64,000 bases of DNA from Taenia hydatigena (GCA_036345935.2 JADWOT020000004.1:6544168-6608167); one strand, 5' to 3'. Counted from the stretch's first letter, positions 1-11,087 are shown. Numbers and translations are program-made. Notes: generated by a model from the letters alone, not told the origin.

Positions 1-618
1 NNNNNNNNNNNNNNNNNNNNNNNNNNNNNNNNNNNNNNNNNNNNNNNNNNNNNNNNNNNNNNNNNNNNNNNNNNNNNNNNNNNNNNNNNNNNNNNNNNNN
101 NNNNNNNNNNNNNNNNNNNNNNNNNNNNNNNNNNNNNNNNNNNNNNNNNNNNNNNNNNNNNNNNNNNNNNNNNNNNNNNNNNNNNNNNNNNNNNNNNNNN
201 NNNNNNNNNNNNNNNNNNNNNNNNNNNNNNNNNNNNNNNNNNNNNNNNNNNNNNNNNNNNNNNNNNNNNNNNNNNNNNNNNNNNNNNNNNNNNNNNNNNN
301 NNNNNNNNNNNNNNNNNNNNNNNNNNNNNNNNNNNNNNNNNNNNNNNNNNNNNNNNNNNNNNNNNNNNNNNNNNNNNNNNNNNNNNNNNNNNNNNNNNNN
401 NNNNNNNNNNNNNNNNNNNNNNNNNNNNNNNNNNNNNNNNNNNNNNNNNNNNNNNNNNNNNNNNNNNNNNNNNNNNNNNNNNNNNNNNNNNNNNNNNNNN
501 NNNNNNNNNNNNNNNNNNNNNNNNNNNNNNNNNNNNNNNNNNNNNNNNNNNNNNNNNNNNNNNNNNNNNNNNNNNNNNNNNNNNNNNNNNNNNNNNNNNN
601 NNNNNNNNNNNNNNNNNN
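1..618. other. assembly gap (run of N)
   Basis: All bases are N. The gap sits next to a repeat-rich region, so it probably reflects unresolved repeats. Nothing can be annotated here. Confidence 0.99.
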
Positions 619-1480
619 TTGCTAGCACGGGTAATGGGTGCATTTTGAAGTAAATTGTCAACTGTTGGGGGTATTATGAGTGTGTAGGAGGAGCGGCATG
701 CTGTCACAGCCCTGAGAGTGGCTTCAGAAGGCGCTGAGTGTGTAAAAAGTGAGTTGTTGCGTAGGTGGATGTGAGGCGAAAGGGGGTGTTTGTGAAAAGA
801 AGAGGACAAGACGACCCCAACCACTTTGTGCAGGGACATGTATGCCAAGTAGGCGGGAATGAGGGAAGGCTGCATACTGCCTGATTAGTGTCGTAACATC
901 ATCTCCTCTGCAGGGCAGCCTTAAATGGTGTTGTGTTGTCATTCCAGCACGCGGTTCCCTTGAGCAAACTTGGTAGCTAGTACCACTATTGGAGTTGAAT
1001 GATATGCTGACAGAGTTAACTAGATGGAATAGAGATTTCGGTGGGAGATCTGTTTGTTGAACGGCTCCCAATAACACCTGCTGGTGTGTCTGCCATCCTT
1101 TGTATCTTTTACCTTTGCCCAACGATATGTTGGTCCGCTGGCCTTACAACTGCCTCGTTGGCGTGACATACATGCTTACCTGGACTTGTCGACGTTGGTT
1201 TTTAAACAGAGTGGAGCTGATCGTTGCATGTTGCGATGCAAATATATGATAGAAATACTAAAGCAGAAATAACCTGGAACGCATTTTTGCAAGGTGAGGG
1301 TTGTCAGGACTAAAGTGAAGTGAAGGCACCAGCTATGCGAGCAATACTTGGTTCTTGGGGCCAAAGCTTTGTAGTAGCAGGGCTAACGGATGGTTTTTTT
1401 TTTAATTTAGCCGCATTATTTGTGTGTGGTTGAGTTTTGAGCAAGTTATTATTAAAATAAAGACGTGACTTTGCATTGCT
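619..1480. other. no supported gene
   Basis: Only short ORFs are present, on both strands. None has a recognisable motif or matches another part of the window, so I see no gene in this stretch. Confidence 0.5.
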
Positions 1481-1481
1481 G

Positions 1482-1925
1482 TGTGATCTGGGGCATGTAA
1501 CTGTGGACTACGGGACTTAGAGAAAACCAAATGGTTCCAGCGAGTTAAGAATGTGTTGATGTTGCTTCGCAGTGCTTCAGAGTGGAGAGGTTTTGCCTCG
1601 GAATGCGAGGATGGCAAAGACCTTGAGAACATCATAATACCACGCCGATGGGTCGCGATGGCAACGGAAATGTAGCCCATAAAAAGGAGATAAGTCCCAA
1701 GAATAGGGATGCTAGAACATAACAATAAGTTCTTTGTTGTGGAATAAAACTGGAAAGCGGTTGGACAATTTTAATGTGGGCAATAAATCTGAGGTGCTGT
1801 AGAGTAATCAGAATGCCGTAGATACAAAGTGGAGGACTAAGGAAAGTGGAAATAGTAAAGGGGCGAAGCGTGCATGTGAAAAGGATGAAATTTGTTTGTT
1901 TGATACTGGTATGCAAGACGAATGA
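1482..1925. repeat. duplicated block, copy 1 of 2
   Basis: This stretch matches 4855-5510 in the same orientation. The shared text starts with a tract around tgtggactacggg and runs through the cttagagaaaaccaaatggt region. On the minus strand both copies have hydrophobic open stretches, with motifs such as SIPILGTYLLFMGY and ALRSNINTFL in this copy. That could be the ruin of a multi-pass membrane protein, but the open frame shifts within each copy and no family is recognisable. Copy 2 carries an extra insert of about 190 bp that is absent here. Confidence 0.8.
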
Positions 1926-3930
1926 GTGACTATCGTCTGGTCAAAAGGGTCAGTTGAGGACAACCGTGAATAACAGACGCTGCTCATTCTTCAATCGCTT
2001 GGCCAATCATGCAATTCAACCATAATATAATGCCATGTGAATTAAGGCAATCCGTTTGGGGAACACCTTATTAACCTTTGTTTTTGATGTCTTACCTTCG
2101 AGTTTGATGTGTACAAACTACAAAATTTTAAATGCCACTTGGCAAATCATGCCCAGACCTCCAAAGGGAGTGCATTACTTCCTCCAACTCGCATCATGAA
2201 TTTGATAATGTTTGCATAGAGTTGGCTAGACACACTGACACTCAAAATTGGCATTAGTGATAAAAATTTTGGCACGATAGTAAGGCGACTCTTCTCTTGC
2301 TTCTTTGTTTTGACAGGATCAAGGAGGAAGGCAGCACCAGACCTGCCATAACACTGGTGTATGGCTGTCGGACACACGGTGCATATCGTGCCTACACGAA
2401 CGAGATGTCAAGAAGCGAGCCACCGATTGCCTTTAATGTGACGGCATGCATGATACCAGCATTCACTATGTTCTCCGAAATAGCGGTATGCACATAACCC
2501 TATTCCTTTAGGGTCATGTAGTTCTGGTACAAGATTGGCTGATGCCCCACCAACGCAGCACAATGTGACTGCGATGCACTATTTCCATCCACCCGATAAC
2601 TTAACAGGTTGTAATAGCAAAGTTGAATGACTGATTCCATTCGGTGCCAGCTGTGGTTTGACGTCCACATTCCCAGCAAGTATCTCGACCATTTTAAGGA
2701 ATTCCTGGTAAATTGCCTTTTGTTCTGCGTCCTGAGAAATAATCACATCATGTAAATAACAAAGGCATCGCAAAACTCGGTTATCTAGCCTAGCCTTAGG
2801 CTAGCTGAAAAAGCTGGCAAGATAAACGCACCCTTCTCTTCTCCTTCCTCAGCCTATGAAACTCGAACGCGAAGGGCTCCGAAATCCTCGAGACGACCTC
2901 GCACTGCCGCTTAAATAGCGCGCAGACGAAACGACTGATTTGAAGTCGAATGTCCTTTAAAACAAGGTCAACTCAACTAAACTGCATATATATTGTTAAA
3001 AGCGAATTGCGAAATAACGATGCACAAACTCAACAAATAATTCGCCAGAATCTAGTACTCTTACTTTTTGAAGTTGTTACCGAATTAAAAGGTTACGTGG
3101 TGCAGAATCTTCACAGGTTCAACCTAATCTGTTGTAGTTTGCGCGATTCCCTTCCATATTTTCGACTGTTATTCATGTAGAAGTGCGAGACTTGCAGCAT
3201 TAGCTCAGATAACATATTACATTTTGTAATATTTGTTCGAATCTGTGCTACATTAATAGCGTCTTCACAGACTCCCGTAACATTGTCATCCACCTCCTCA
3301 CCCTTATGACCAACCGTGATACGAGAAAAATAAAATGTGATTGAGAAGAGAGCCTGCTGTTGGCGGAGGAGGTTGTGTTTTCATGCTAAAGTGGATCGCC
3401 AAGAAGTGCGGTCTATGAAGGCGACTAAGTGGATGAGCGGTGGGTAGGAAGACGATGGAAGATGAGTGATGAGTAATGAGTGGAGGTGGAAGTTAGTGTG
3501 TGAGCCTAAATTACACCGTGTCGGTGGTTTTTGTGAGGCGTACTTACGGTAACTCATTGGTTGATTGAGCTTAGCCAGCCGCAGAAGAGGTGTGTGTGGA
3601 CAAAATAAACGATAGGCATGAGATAGGCTTTCTTTGTGGAATATGAAGTAGCGACGTTGCCCTGAGGAGGCTACAACAGACAGCCCAACCAATTAGAAAC
3701 GTTGAGGTTGGTTGTTTGGCATAGACTGGAGCACCGGATACGAAGTGTCCCGAGAGCATGTTGATATGCGTTGCTTAAGTAGGCGCAGTTAGTTATTGGT
3801 TGTGAAGTAGTAATGATAAAGCGATTAGTTAATAAATAGAGAGGCTGTTGAAATGTATTGCTGAAGCGATTGATTATTATGCAAGTGATTGAAAGAGATG
3901 ATGATTTGGAGAAGGGGAAGGGCAACAGCA
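1926..3930. other. no supported gene
   Basis: This region has short ORFs on both strands but no motif, splice pair or internal duplicate that would support a gene. Base composition becomes purine-rich on the plus strand towards 3.9 kb. Confidence 0.45.
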
Positions 3931-3933
3931 ATC

Positions 3934-3975
3934 CAACTGCTAAAGAAAGAAAGAAAGAAAGAAAGAGAGAGGAGA
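3934..3975. repeat. GAAA-type microsatellite
   Basis: The tract is a run of aaag/gaaa units that grades into gaga. It opens a purine-rich stretch reaching about 4100. Confidence 0.9.
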
Positions 3976-4177
3976 GTAATAAGTGAAAAAAGGGAGAGGA
4001 GGGTGCTGCAGCTGCAATGGAAGTAGAAATGAAGGAATGAGAGAAAGAGGGAGGGAGGGAGGAGAGAGGGAAGAAGTCTACTGGCAACGTAAAAGTAGTT
4101 GAGAGGAGGAGGAGGCAAAGTGGTGCGTCTACTGGTAAGTTGTAAGTAGTGGCGTATTAATTGAGTAGTTGTGGACG

Positions 4178-4207
4178 GGGGTGAGTGAGTGAGTGAGTGA
4201 GTGAGTG
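4178..4207. repeat. GTGA tetranucleotide tract
   Basis: About six consecutive gtga units are present, and similar short runs recur near 4540. The long minus-strand ORFs across 4.2-4.8 kb come from this low-complexity composition and are not counted as genes. Confidence 0.85.
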
Positions 4208-4557
4208 CAACAGTAGTGAGTGGTGTTAGGAGTCAAATTGTTTTATTTGGCTGACGATGTGAGGTTAATTTGAAAAGGTGGGAAAATGAATGTGTTTTTG
4301 ATTGAAGGTGATTGAGGGGCACTTGTGATGGGCTTCAAGTGTTTGAAGTCTTTATTGAGGTTGTAGGAGGAAAGACGGGACCCGAGGCCGATAACCAAAA
4401 GAAAGGGGGAGCAACAGGGTGGAAGTGTAATGTGGAATGCAGAAAGGAGGGAATGAGATAGGGGAATAAGGGGAGAAAGAAAGAAAGAGAATGAGAATGC
4501 TTGGATGAATGAATGAATGGAGGGAGAATGGCGTGTGAGAGAGTGAGTGAGTAGTGG

Positions 4558-4860
4558 AGTGACTTCTACTGGCAGCCTATAAGTAAGTAGTTGCGGTGGT
4601 TGAGTACAACAGTAGCGGCGGAACAGGGTGCGTGCGTGCGTGAGTGTGACAATGGGGGAGCGTCGAGTCGAGTGGTCGGCGTAGAGTGCACTGGTGGGAA
4701 TGGGTGCGTGGTGCGTGGTGCGTGGTGCGTGCGTAGTAGTAGTAGTGGTGGTAGGAGTAGGTGCACCCGTGGGAATGGGCAAATGGGTTGTGGGAAAATA
4801 AGACGACGGAGAAGGAGGAGAAGGAGAGGGAATTGGAGGGAATGTTGGTGATACTTGCCG
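4558..4860. repeat. repeat block shared with 62788-62965
   Basis: The start (tactggcagcctataag) and the end (aagacgacg followed by a ggag-rich stretch and ggaattggaggg) both recur at 62788-62965 in the same order and orientation, with an internal length difference. Shorter versions of the tctactgg..gtaagtagt motif also occur near 4078 and 4124. No coding function is evident. Confidence 0.7.
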
Positions 4861-5510
4861 TGTGATCTATGACATGTAACTGTGGACTACGGGGCTTAGA
4901 GAAAACCAAATGGTTCCAGCGATATAAGAATGTGTTGATGTTGCTTCGCAGTGCTTCAGAGTGCAGAGGTTTTGCCTCGCAAGTCGAGGATGGCAAAGAC
5001 CTTGAGAGCATCATAATACCACGCTGAAAGGTCTCGATGGCAAAGGAAAAGTAGTTGACAAACAGCAAATAGGTCTCAAGAATAGGGATGCTACAACACA
5101 GCAATAAGTGGTTCTTTGTTGTGGAACACCAACTGGAAAGCGGTTGGGCAATTTCAATGTGTGCAACAAATGTGATGTAGTGTTCCAAGACTTCATTAAA
5201 AGCAAAAGAGGGCATAATGCTTAAATAGAATGTATATACATTCAGCAAGCAGAGTGTAGAGACCGGTGGCGTGGTCCAAAGGCCAGCTCGCCCGTTCGGA
5301 GCAACATGGTCACCCAAGTCACCGTAGCCGATACCGGCAATCAAACAAACAATGCATTAACTTTGAGGTATTGCAGAGAAATCAGAATGTAGTAAATAAA
5401 AAGCGTAAGAATTAGAAATGCGGAAACAATAGAAGAAATTAGGCATGCGTGTGCAAAGGGTGAAAATCCTCTTGTCATAAAGTACTATACAAAAGGATTG
5501 GGTGGCTACC
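4855..5510. repeat. duplicated block, copy 2 of 2 (with insert)
   Basis: This is the second copy of the block at 1482-1925, in the same orientation. The two align closely up to about 5170 and again after about 5358. The 190 bp between is absent from copy 1 and carries an exon-like open frame, annotated separately. Confidence 0.8.
5160..5350 (-). pseudogene. PSFAF-family exon fragment (copy in 5' block)
   Basis: The minus strand has an open frame with a glycine-rich start (IAGIGYGDLGDH), a hydrophobic middle and the ending SIMPSFAFNE. A clearer relative at 53119-53340 has GTTGFGHGHRGG, a long hydrophobic segment and SILPSFAFEG. Shared features are a Gly/Tyr/His-rich head, a membrane-like core and the SI(M/L)PSFAF tail. 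This copy lies in sequence absent from the sister block at 1482-1925. Downstream the frame runs into block sequence, so it looks like an inserted fragment rather than a working gene. I do not recognise the family. Confidence 0.5.
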
Positions 5511-6326
5511 ATCAGGTTAAGAAGATGAATTGAAGATAAATGTGAATGACATATAACATTATAGGGAGAAAGGGAAACAATGAAGCATTTTTGTTTCGCT
5601 CGTGGGGGTTTAATATGTTTGAATGGAGGGAGGAAAGAGGGAGAAGGAGTAAGGTGGGGAGGGAATTAAGCCATATAATTATACATTGCTGCGACACCAT
5701 CGTTTTTCCACTTTTCTGACTACACTGTAGTTGCTAACCTTGTTTGATGTTAAAATGCGCTAATTTCTGGAAGTCGCGAGGTTGCTACGACACATACAAC
5801 ATTGCTGTACCGCATGGAGATGGGATGGTGCAGACTAGTTCACCTAATTTGAAACAAGTGGTCAATAATGAAAAAGAACAATTACTGGACAAGAACTTAT
5901 TGAGTTGTTGCTAGAAGATGACGCGACTCAGGTGTAATAAAGCACCCTCACTCACTCACTGCCATCGCTTGTTTTCGTACACTTCGCTCCCACCAACATG
6001 GCCGCAAAGGCCTGGCACGTCGGAGGCATTTGTCTTTAGCCTTGGCACAGCCGAGCCAATCGCCACAGCGATGGCAGAGATGAGATGGCAGATGAATGCG
6101 AAGAGAAAAAGCAGATGGGTTAGAGTCAGTCACGATCTCACGCTTTGCGAATACAGAGCTCATGCTGATCATGTAAGGAATGATTTGCGTATACCATGCA
6201 AGATCTTCCATAGGTGTCTCGATGGGCTTTTGCTATCGTCCAAACTTAGTGCACACTTCCAAACGTGGTGGAATAAATAGACGCAGTTAATTCTTCTACC
6301 GCTGAGCAAATCATGCAATTGAATTA
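5511..6326. other. no supported gene
   Basis: Short ORFs occur on both strands (for example 5918-6280 plus), without motifs or matches elsewhere in the window. The left arm of the large inverted repeat begins at the end of this stretch. Confidence 0.45.
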
Positions 6327-6811
6327 CAATGACTCTGCTTGAAAAAGCCATTGCTCAATTCATCAATTTGAAAAGACATTAGTTCACTTATCGGGAGTAT
6401 GTTACTCCCCACAGGGCGAATAATAATGTCTCTCATGAAGGGAACCACAGTGCTGACAATGAGAGGCCTCACGTATTGGCACGATTGTGGCGACTGAGTG
6501 GAACACCTTATGGCAGATATGGAGGCTCATCAAAAGGACAGCTCTACCAATAAGGCAATGACTCAAAGTAGAAGCTACTCCTTCAACTGGACCATCTTAA
6601 GTCCAACGAGAACTATTTTGACCACTTTATCATTCCATCTTACGGCTACCAACCACCGTCTCGCATGTGTGACACATCTAGCCACTTCTTCCTCCCTTCC
6701 TTCTTTCCTTCCTCCCTTCCTTTCTTCCGTCCCTCCTTTCTCTTTCCTTCTCTTCTTCGAAAAGCAAGCCTGCTGTACCACTGGTGTGGTATGTGTTGGT
6801 TCTTTCCTTAC

Positions 6812-6904
6812 CACCACCATCGAAAATGCACATACTGGATATGCTGCATAAATGCCTTCAACACTCACATCCGTCTTCCCATCACATGCAGCAACAGAAA
6901 CCCA
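6812..6904 (-). CDS. conserved internal exon, 31 codons (left arm)
   Basis: On the minus strand this exon reads without stops from TGG GTT TCT to ATG GTG GTG. It is preceded by an AG (tttagtag) and followed by a consensus GTAAGG donor, with both ends in phase 0. Residues include VSVAACDGKTDV and VEGIYAAYPVCAF. The right-arm copy (17251-17340) is open with conservative changes, whereas the third copy (55687-55774) has lost 2 nt. Sequence and splice conservation in two copies suggest a genuine exon, but I found no partner exons and do not recognise the protein. Confidence 0.5.
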
Positions 6905-7366
6905 CTACTAAAGTCATTTGAGTAACACTTTTATTCCACTCGCATTCCAACCGCATTTCTAGCTCACTGGCATTGTGAGGCGACAGTACAGCCTCATCGT
7001 TGTGGGTGGTTGCTATCACTCCCACAAGCACATTCAACGCACCTATACCTCACCTACACCACAAAGCAGTACATCGTTCCAGTCGTGCCAGTAATAATTA
7101 TCATCATTAGCCGCCAACATGCACCACAATTTAGCGTGATGGCAGTGCAGTCACCACACAGAAAGCGCTGCTCACTTTCAAATGGTGAGGCTATCGATTG
7201 AATCCATTGATCGTGTCACACACTCAAACATACCGCCACTACAATGTTTGCAAATCGGCTGTAGGCAGAAATGCTCTTTATCTTGGTCTACATTTCGCTT
7301 TGGTTTTTCGGTCACTTTGGTTTTTTCCGTTTGCGATTTTTCTTTCTCGCGTGGACCCTCGTGGAC

Positions 7367-8237
7367 ATGGCGCAAGCAGTGTCCACGAGGAGAGGTAGGT
7401 GCTCGCCTTTACACACACCTCTACTAACCTCATTGTCATGCAGGTTGCCAAAGACGCCAACAGGCTGTCTCTCACAAAGCACTTCAGACAGATGTTCATG
7501 TGGAAGAAGAGCGGGTGGAGCAAGTGGAGCAGGTAGAGCAGGTAGAGCAGGTGGAGGAGATGGAGAACTCGACTGGCGCATCTGATGCGAAGCTGGTGAG
7601 GTTCCAACAGATACTGCAATTCTTCGCCTCGCCTCCAAGTCATTCGATGCGGAGGCGGCAGCGACGGTCGGCAGAAACGGAAGGAGATACTGGCGCCGCA
7701 GACACGACCTACGGTGTTACCGACCTTCCGGATGAGTACGAATGGAGGGAAGAAGGAGGAGGTGGTGGTGGTGTGGATAGCGCGAAGGGCCTTTGCGCTG
7801 AAAGGAGGAGGAGGAGGAGGATGAGAAGACGGATGGAGACAAAGGGCCGTTCGAAGAGGGACGAGGACGGGCAGCAGGAGGAGGAGGAGGTGTGGGTGGA
7901 GCGGGTGGAGCGGGAGGAGCGGGTGGAGCGTGAGCGGGAGCAGGCGCAGGTGCGGGATGGGCAGCGCGAGGAGAACGAGCAGGAGGAGGAGGAGCAGGAG
8001 CAGGAGCATGAGGAGCAGGAGGAGGACGGGAGAATGGAGAAGGAGGTGAAGAAGGAGGAGGCGCACAATGTCATCATCGAGAGTGGTCACCACGCACACG
8101 GCAAAGCAAAGAAGACACGCAGCGGCAGGTGGCGTCGGCTCTTCACCAACTCAATCGGTGGGCTCGCGTGGCACCAACAACACAAGGGACCACCTCACCA
8201 ACACCGACACCGGTTTACGGACTCCATGATGCATTGA
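7367..8237 (+). CDS. two-exon acidic Glu/Arg-rich orphan protein
   Basis: Predicted as exon 1 at 7367-7394 (ATG GCG CAA..., 28 nt) joined to exon 2 at 7444-8237 (TGA stop), giving about 273 aa. The intron is only 49 nt, with donor gtaggt, a ctctactaac branch-like motif and acceptor tgtcatgcag. The protein begins MAQAVSTRRG. It then has VEQ repeats (about residues 30-50), a globular-looking part with SDAKLVRFQQILQFFA and TYGVTDLPDEYEW (about 55-110), a long Glu/Arg/Gln-rich probably coiled-coil stretch, and a basic tail with KAKKTRSGRWRRLF. The frame is kept in a second copy at 54740-55307, which is the best evidence for coding. Function is unknown. Much of exon 2 is low-complexity purine DNA, so caution is warranted. 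Confidence 0.5.
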
Positions 8238-8336
8238 TGATGGAGCAAAGTGTGCTTCTTGCCTACCACCAATTCACACCAAGTCAAGTTGGTGAGAGCA
8301 TTGTCCTTCCTGTTAATGCAGCAGCATCTGCACTAT

Positions 8337-8460
8337 GAGCAGCAGCAGCAGCAGCAGGAGGAGGAGGAGGAGAAGGGCGTTGTTGTTGTCGTTGTTTTGG
8401 TTGTTAGGGACACTGTAGTTGTCACAGTTGGCTCAGCAGCAGCAGCAGGAGGAGGTAGAT
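8337..8460. repeat. CAG/GGA trinucleotide tracts
   Basis: Runs of cagcagcag and gaggaggag are followed by further short triplet runs. The right-arm counterpart at 16538-16685 carries longer ctg runs, so tract length differs between the arms. Confidence 0.85.
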
Positions 8461-8704
8461 GACGATGATGACCTCCACCCATGCCAAGAGCGAAGGACTC
8501 CCGTTCTTCCATCCATCCGTCCGTCCGTCCGTCTCTCTTAACTTCCTTTTTTTTCTCTCCTTTTTCATTTAGTGTTCGGTTGAGATGTCCTGGTGCCAAC
8601 AATGTCTCGCCCATGTCCACCGTCAGAGTCGACAACTGTGCCCCTGCTGCCATCGCCGATGCCGTTGTTCACCGCCATGCGTGATGTCTCCTCGTTCTTC
8701 ACTT

Positions 8705-8850
8705 CCCTCTCCGTTCCGATGCCTCCCCTCTCTCTCTCTCTCTCTCCCTCCCTCCCTCCCTCACTCCCTGCCTCCCTTCCCCCTCCCTGTTTCTCTCCCT
8801 CCCTCCCCGCCTTCCTTCCTTCCTTTCTCCCTTCCTCTTCTTCCTCGAGT
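8705..8850. repeat. pyrimidine-rich CT/CCCT tract
   Basis: The plus strand is almost pure C and T (ctctctctc, then ccctccctccct). The right-arm complement is purine-rich at about 16175-16310. Long proline/serine/leucine ORFs through this tract are composition artefacts. Confidence 0.85.
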
Positions 8851-8915
8851 AGCTGCTTGTCTTCCACCGTCGCCCTTCTTTCTTTCGTATTCACATCTCA
8901 CCCCTCCGCTTCCTC

Positions 8916-9185
8916 TCATTCGCATTCATCCGGACCTTCGGTCGTGCCGTGGACGTCTGCTGCTGATGCGTCGGCTCCTTCCATTTCGCCACCGTCAGCG
9001 ACGACTTGCAGTATCCGTTGCAATCCACCAAACTTCACATCAGATGCGACTGCTTGCGGGTTCCCTCTCCGCCCACACTGCCCACCCTGCCCATTCTGTC
9101 CCACATTCTCTGCTTCCACATGAACATTCGTCGTCTGAGGTGCTTTGTGTCAGACAGCTTCTTGGCTTCTTTGGCAACCCACATA
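8916..9185 (-). pseudogene. degenerate paralogue of the acidic-protein module (left arm)
   Basis: On the minus strand the frame carries VASDVKFGGLQRILQVVA and then TTEGPDECEWEDVEG before a stop. This parallels SDAKLVRFQQILQFFA and VTDLPDEYEW in the acidic gene at 7367-8237. Upstream, the part equivalent to the start of that gene's exon 2 is recognisable (a HKAPQTT..VHVE run) but has an in-frame TGA where the functional-looking copy has TCT. The module points opposite to the acidic gene, so each arm contains a smaller inverted pair. It is short and broken, so it is probably non-functional. Confidence 0.5.
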
Positions 9186-10053
9186 CCACCCTTCTTATTT
9201 TTGTTCTTCTTCTTGTTTGTTCAAATACATCTCTTTTATTCATTAGACGAAGGCCTTATCTCACTTATCACTTAGTAGGCGGCAGGATGGCTGCGATGCC
9301 ACAGAATCCACCTTACTGTCGGTTTGAGCTCACTCTTCACCGACCACTTCGAAGCATTCAATACCACATCCCGACTCTGTCTTATGGTCGTTGAGTTGTG
9401 TGACGCCATCTCCTTCACATTATAACAAGACACGTCGTTTCCAGGCAGCTCTCTCCCTCCACATAAAGTCCACCCGATGGGAAACTGAAGCACATATTTC
9501 AAGTCATTCTTGATGAATGACGAGGAAGGAGCGATGGTTGATGGGATGAAAAGAAGCCCACTGCCGTCTGTCTATGCCGGCTTGACTTCCATGCATCCAA
9601 GCAAATGATGAAGGAGGACGAGCAATTAGGTGATGGCACAGGAACTGACTTCTCCAAACAGGGTCACAAGTGGCGCAATTCCTTGCATCCCCAACTAATT
9701 CACTGACTACTTCTTAACAACCTACCAACCAATATCACTTTCGATGGAAATTTCAACTGACATGATCCCTTCAAATTAATCAAGTGACCGAACTCTTCTG
9801 CAACAACTGCCTCATTCTCCGCCACCTCACTCAGTGAGGGTTTGCTGCCCTAGTGGTTGCCAATCTATCGGCGTTCGCGTCGTCCTCTCGTCAAGCTTTG
9901 GTCCCACGCCATTGAATGTGCAACCACAAAAAACAGTCCACCACAACCTTCCAAAACTGCTCAGAGAAGTCTCAACAATCTTCAACTAAAATTCAGTAAA
10001 GTACTCAAAAGGAAGATTGTTATTTAAGAGCAAGTTCAACACTCAGGCCGATG

Positions 10054-10239
10054 TTATTCTGCATAGCACTTGCTGTTAAGCCACGCAAATCCCATTGCAT
10101 CGTCGGTCGGTGATGTCCACGCATACGTGGCAGTAGCAGCAGCTGCAGTCGCAGAAGCGGGGCTCTGTGGAGGAGGCGAAGCATAGAAAGGTTGAACTAG
10201 CGCCGTCGACGACTCTCCAAATCCCCGTCCTTCAGGCAC
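10054..10239 (-). CDS. terminal exon of proline/alanine-rich orphan (left-arm copy)
   Basis: This minus-strand exon is homologous to 14907-15095. It reads PEGRGFGESSTALVQPFY, then SPPPQSPASA, an Ala/Thr run, TYAWTSPTDDAMGFAWL and NSKCYAE before a stop. An acceptor AG (attctag) lies directly upstream. The matching first exon seen on the right (14473-14688) is poorly conserved here: the equivalent region around 10441-10540 keeps only the stretch near the ctactcacgtggtg splice boundary. The left copy may therefore lack a complete gene. Confidence 0.45.
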   Translation of the reverse strand: MPEGRGFGESSTALVQPFYASPPPQSPASATAAAATATYAWTSPTDDAMGFAWLNSKCYAE

Positions 10240-10475
10240 CTAGAATATTGACAAAGAGTTTTAAGATGGAAATGCCTCCTCTTCCTAACAGCAAAGCACA
10301 AATCAACACTAACACCAAGGACCACCGCCAGTCTACCCAAGCAGTATACCGCAACCCCACTCCACCCCCATTAAGCACACTCCAAACGTCGTTCAAGGCA
10401 CAAACAACCCCACAAACCAACAAAACAGTCCCCATTTACCGCCTATCGTGCTATACAGTGACAAAAAATGCACCA

Positions 10476-11087
10476 CGTGAGTAGAAGGACTAATTCCACC
10501 TCAAGATGATTCAAGCGTCGAAATTGGCAGGGTGTTGCGTGGAATGATGCGCTTTTCACTGTATGTGCCCTCCTCCACCTCCCATCCTCTTCCCTACCTC
10601 CTTCCTCTCCTTAACAGACAGCCGAACACTCTACACAAGGCAGAGCTGAATTCAACACTTCCCCTCACAATCAACTTCTACACCATTTGTTCGCGCATAC
10701 CCCACGATTTACCCATAGTCATGAGGCCACGTCATTAAGTAATCCAGCAAGACCCACTCCAGTCGCTGTGAATCCCTGCTGCCAGAGGTAACACCTACGC
10801 AAAACACGCTTCACCTGCTAAGCAGCAATCCTCAGCACCACACCCAACAGTAGTGCCTGTTTCGCCTATACAATTACGCTAACTGCATTCACTTCTTCTA
10901 ATCAACTGACCTCCCCTCCTCCTCCTCCTCCTCCTTTTCAAATACCACACAACACAACTGTCCCTCACCACCTTTATTGCTTTAAATACATCGGGTATTC
11001 TGGATAGCCATGACTTGGTGATATGAAACACATGCCACACGTGTAGGTGCAACGTAACAAGAAGAGTGGTCACGGTGCAACGCGTTA
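10476..11087. other. spacer of inverted duplication, no supported gene
   Basis: This is unique sequence between the left arm and the block shared with 52.6 kb. Short ORFs are present but show no motif or splice support. Confidence 0.45.

Larger units (their letters stand above)
6327..10475 (+). repeat. left arm of 11.5 kb inverted duplication
   Basis: The sequence from 6327 (caatgactctgcttg) onward is found reverse-complemented in 14640-17814, ending with the complement of that motif at 17814. Matching landmarks include the 90-93 nt exon (6812-6904 with 17251-17340), the CAG/GGA-rich tract near 8340 with 16620, the module at 8916-9185 with 15832-16119, and the exon at 10054-10239 with 14907-15095. 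The left arm is longer because it keeps about 0.9 kb (roughly 7140-8020) missing from the right arm. A third partial copy lies at 53850-56050. Confidence 0.92.

Noticed and set aside
4243..4782. 179-aa Thr/His/Pro-rich minus-strand ORF
   Set aside because: It arises from GTGA, GTGCGTG and GTAGTAGT microsatellite-like sequence; there is no motif.
7278..8099. 273-aa Leu/His/Pro-rich minus-strand ORF
   Set aside because: It lies antisense to the Glu/Arg-rich acidic gene and reflects purine-rich low complexity; the sense frame is better conserved between copies.
8585..9394. 269-aa plus-strand ORF and its counterpart at 15647-16426 minus
   Set aside because: Both run through pyrimidine tracts (Ser/Pro/Leu runs). 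Their conservation follows from the recent duplication and not from coding constraint.
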